A stretch of DNA of 64,000 bases from Hofstenia miamia. Taxonomy: Eukaryota; Xenacoelomorpha; Acoela. Shown here piece by piece: positions 61,875 to 64,000 of this stretch; the stretch's first letter is position 1, and each line of letters begins with the position of its first letter. The notes below the pieces were generated by a model. It had not been told where the DNA came from, searched no databases, and saw nothing but the letters and a program-made list of their open reading frames with translations. The DNA is taken from positions 661,234-725,233 of the forward strand of contig SCFE01000055.1 in assembly GCA_004352715.1 (NCBI GenBank), given 5' to 3'. A program made the translations under genes and the position numbers.

Positions 61875-62090
61875 GATTCACGGTAATAGATGGATTTTAA
61901 AAGCTAATTACTTTTTTATTAAGAATGCTACAGTTGTATATTGAACATTATTATAACACATACATGTTAGCATTTACCATACAAATATTGACGATAGTCC
62001 AGCAACTAACTGAAGAAGACGTGGCCCATCGAAAAGTGTCTGCTGAATCTGAATTGCAACTTTTGCAAGATGATCCTGAATCGTTCAATT
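61870..62090 (+). mobile_element. Mariner-like transposon fragment
   Basis: Begins gggtgattcacggtaatag after a TA tract, a common start for mariner-type elements of arthropods. From 61981 a frame reads VQQLTEEDVAHRK and LQLLQDDPESFN before a stop at 62088. This resembles the L-x-x-x-D-x-x-x-R-x-x-F-x-x-x-L...x-D-D-P-x-F-x-x block that precedes the first catalytic Asp of such transposases. The catalytic part itself is missing. A possible distant right end (ccctcaccccgtat near 63421-63436) is too weak to claim. Confidence 0.45.
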
Positions 62091-63529
62091 AGTTCACCCA
62101 CTAACCTACAGTATTGTACATCCCCTATGCACATTAATTATAAGTGATGGATATTCTCACAATCGCATAAAAAAAATTTTATAACCGATTTGCAGAAATA
62201 ATAAAAAAACAAACTCAGCATATATTGAAGAAGAGAAGTATACAAAAAATTAATATCTCAGCAGAAGAAATTATTGTCGCATAGTTTTTATTTTAATATG
62301 AATATCTAAATATGGATATAATTTTATTTTCTTTTTCTATTTGAAATTTTTATTTTTTCAATTTAAGAACCTATCGTCCACATAGTTTTATATAACAAAA
62401 CTATCTCATTAAGTAAATTTTCTTTCACCGTTTCCATTGGAAAATTTTCTATTTATGCCATAATTATTATGCCATCTCTGTTTCATTAATTTTTTCATAA
62501 ACTTCATTGTCCAGCATGTCATCAATAATTCGCTTTCACAGTGTATATCTAAAAATATACAATTCTACATTATTTTTAGTTCTTAAGAGAAGCATTTTCT
62601 TAAATACTTGTAAAAAGAGTTCTTAGATATAAATGCAAAATAATTGCATGTAATATTATCCACTTAGAGGAGAAAATCCAAAGAAAAAGCATCGAGATTT
62701 GAAGTCAATATTTGCTATGAGGTTTTCTTCTAGTTTAAACCATATCGGTAAGTTTAAACGCCTAATGTATTCTCTTAGGATGAAGATTTCAAAGAATATC
62801 TACATAATTACCCATTTGAATCCTCATCAAAGTTATACTCAAGTTCCTCCCCATACAATATTTATTACGTGGAGTATTGTCATTTCCTAAACTAATTACA
62901 TAAATTTCATTGACCTGTCTGGGGGAGGCAAATCCAATTAGTGGGTTCATTTCCAAATGCATTAATTGCGTGATTTATCATCATTTAGCCGCTAGGTACT
63001 ATCTGTCAATTATATTAAATTATTTTATGTCAATTCAAAGTAAACATACGGCAAATGTAATTTGTACGGAGTCTTCTAACATTTAATGTACTTATCACAA
63101 AGTTTATACTTAATTTGTAAGAATAAGAATATATATTTACTAGCATATTAAAATTAAAGACTTGATTGCAAGTTCAAACAACAATATCTCTAAATTTGCA
63201 AATAATTTTATTTCGATTTGTGAAGTTTAGATTGAATTTGATAACTTAAATTATATTACTTTCTTTTTAATTATAATTAAACATGTGGATAATAAATCAT
63301 TATAATATTACGGAAGAATTTGTTCTGATATACAATAAATTGAATTAAAAAAACTTGATCATTTGCATACATTTCTTGATTCTCAAAAGTTGATTTTTTG
63401 GCTGGGTTTTTTATGGTAGTCCCTCACCCCGTATATCAATATGTGTTTTTAATTTAAAATGAGTTCACATGATTGAGTATACATGAACGACTTTATAACA
63501 TCAGGTTTTCTCATTTGTTCTTCGATTTT

Positions 63530-63538
63530 GCCATCTTG
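63530..63538 (-). promoter_or_regulatory. CAAGATGGC motif (CTCF-like core)
   Basis: Reads ACACAAGATGGCA on the - strand, 11 of 13 positions of the CTCF core. Supported by motif similarity only. Confidence 0.25.
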
Positions 63539-64000
63539 TGTCTATATACATAGACGATAATCGCCAAGTATGCATTCATACAGATTTATTACTGTTAGGC
63601 CTAAGGATAAAAAGTAAAGTAATACGTACAATGGTTTACATGAGATAATCTACTTTGCAATTCGTTAATCTTCTGTAAAGTGACAACATAGTTCTTTTAC
63701 AGCGAGCTCGCGAAATAAAACTGCAGTTTAGTTTTCATTAAATAAATTGGATGTCTTCCTGTATTAAGTTTTGTTCAAAGTAAATAACCCTCCCGACTTC
63801 TCATTGAGAGGATAAAAAAGTACACTCATTAACAGCCATTAAAAGAGACAGTCGATTTACAAGACGCTTAATGAGATCTCTAACTGAAGAAAACTAATGT
63901 TATTGAGAAATGTTTTCTTGATGACGATGTCTATTTAATTACACTCCAGTTATTCTTGAATAAAATTGAATTTACGTAGTTATCAAAATATAAACGACGA

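Larger units (their letters stand above)
31103..64000 (+). other. Downstream region, probably intron 3 onward of the Ig-superfamily gene
   Basis: I looked by eye for an exon beginning with a codon completing Gly and then x-Tyr-x-Cys, and found none with good splice sites. The second Ig cysteine is therefore either in a non-canonical exon (31810 and 33732 are weak possibilities) or beyond the window. The stretches 33.4-42.2, 48.4-54.8, 55.1-57.3, 58.6-61.5 and 62.1-64.0 kb hold AT-rich DNA with microsatellites and no supported gene. Confidence 0.35.

Noticed and set aside
61870-63440. A complete 1.57-kb mariner with right end at ccctcaccccgtat
   Set aside because: The right-end similarity is about six bases and no catalytic blocks lie between.

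Overview
The window is AT-rich, gene-poor animal DNA. It has dozens of (TA)n microsatellites, long introns, decayed transposons of many classes and draft-assembly gaps. Nothing in it looks bacterial: there is no long intact reading frame, and the only convincing coding sequence is in short exons with GT/AG borders. Penelope-like, Tc1/mariner, hAT, Helitron and non-LTR elements together point to an invertebrate metazoan. The species cannot be named from the sequence.

Gene content. On the + strand I can assemble the start of an immunoglobulin-superfamily gene that no long ORF reveals. Exon 1 (1169-1217) encodes a signal peptide. Exon 2 (17086-17283) carries the first half of a V-type Ig fold with its Cys and Trp. 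Exon 3 (31007-31102) looks like the following strands. All three junction ends are phase 1, which is the usual phase for Ig-domain exons. The predicted ectodomain has three N-glycosylation sequons, and the introns are about 15.9 and 13.7 kb. The exon with the second Ig cysteine was not found with confidence and may lie beyond the window. On the - strand, 42210-42317 is a well-formed 108-bp exon (open in one frame only, good donor, GC-rich wobble positions) of an unrecognised gene. A weaker - strand candidate exon is at 44591-44725.

Mobile elements, left to right: tRNA-like SINE heads (7.9, 25.9, 39.6 kb); two head-to-head Penelope-like 3' ends at 24.4-25.1 kb, each ending in a hammerhead-ribozyme-like motif and one retaining a GIY-YIG endonuclease segment; a 170-bp hAT MITE (27453-27622); a non-LTR reverse transcriptase relic (28.3-29.7 kb); a 458-bp hAT MITE (29712-30169); a 2.2-kb hAT relic with perfect 11-bp inverted ends and transposase remains (31218-33433); a Tc1 relic (45352-45820); a Helitron 3' end (46633-46662); a second LINE relic (57.3-58.5 kb); and a mariner-like fragment (61.9-62.1 kb).

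Assembly. Eight N-runs are present. Two interrupt (TA)n tracts. The other six are flanked by near-identical copies of the same sequence (59 bp to 2,047 bp), as expected when overlapping contig ends were scaffolded without being merged. The 2-kb tandem duplication at 3282-7376 is therefore probably false.
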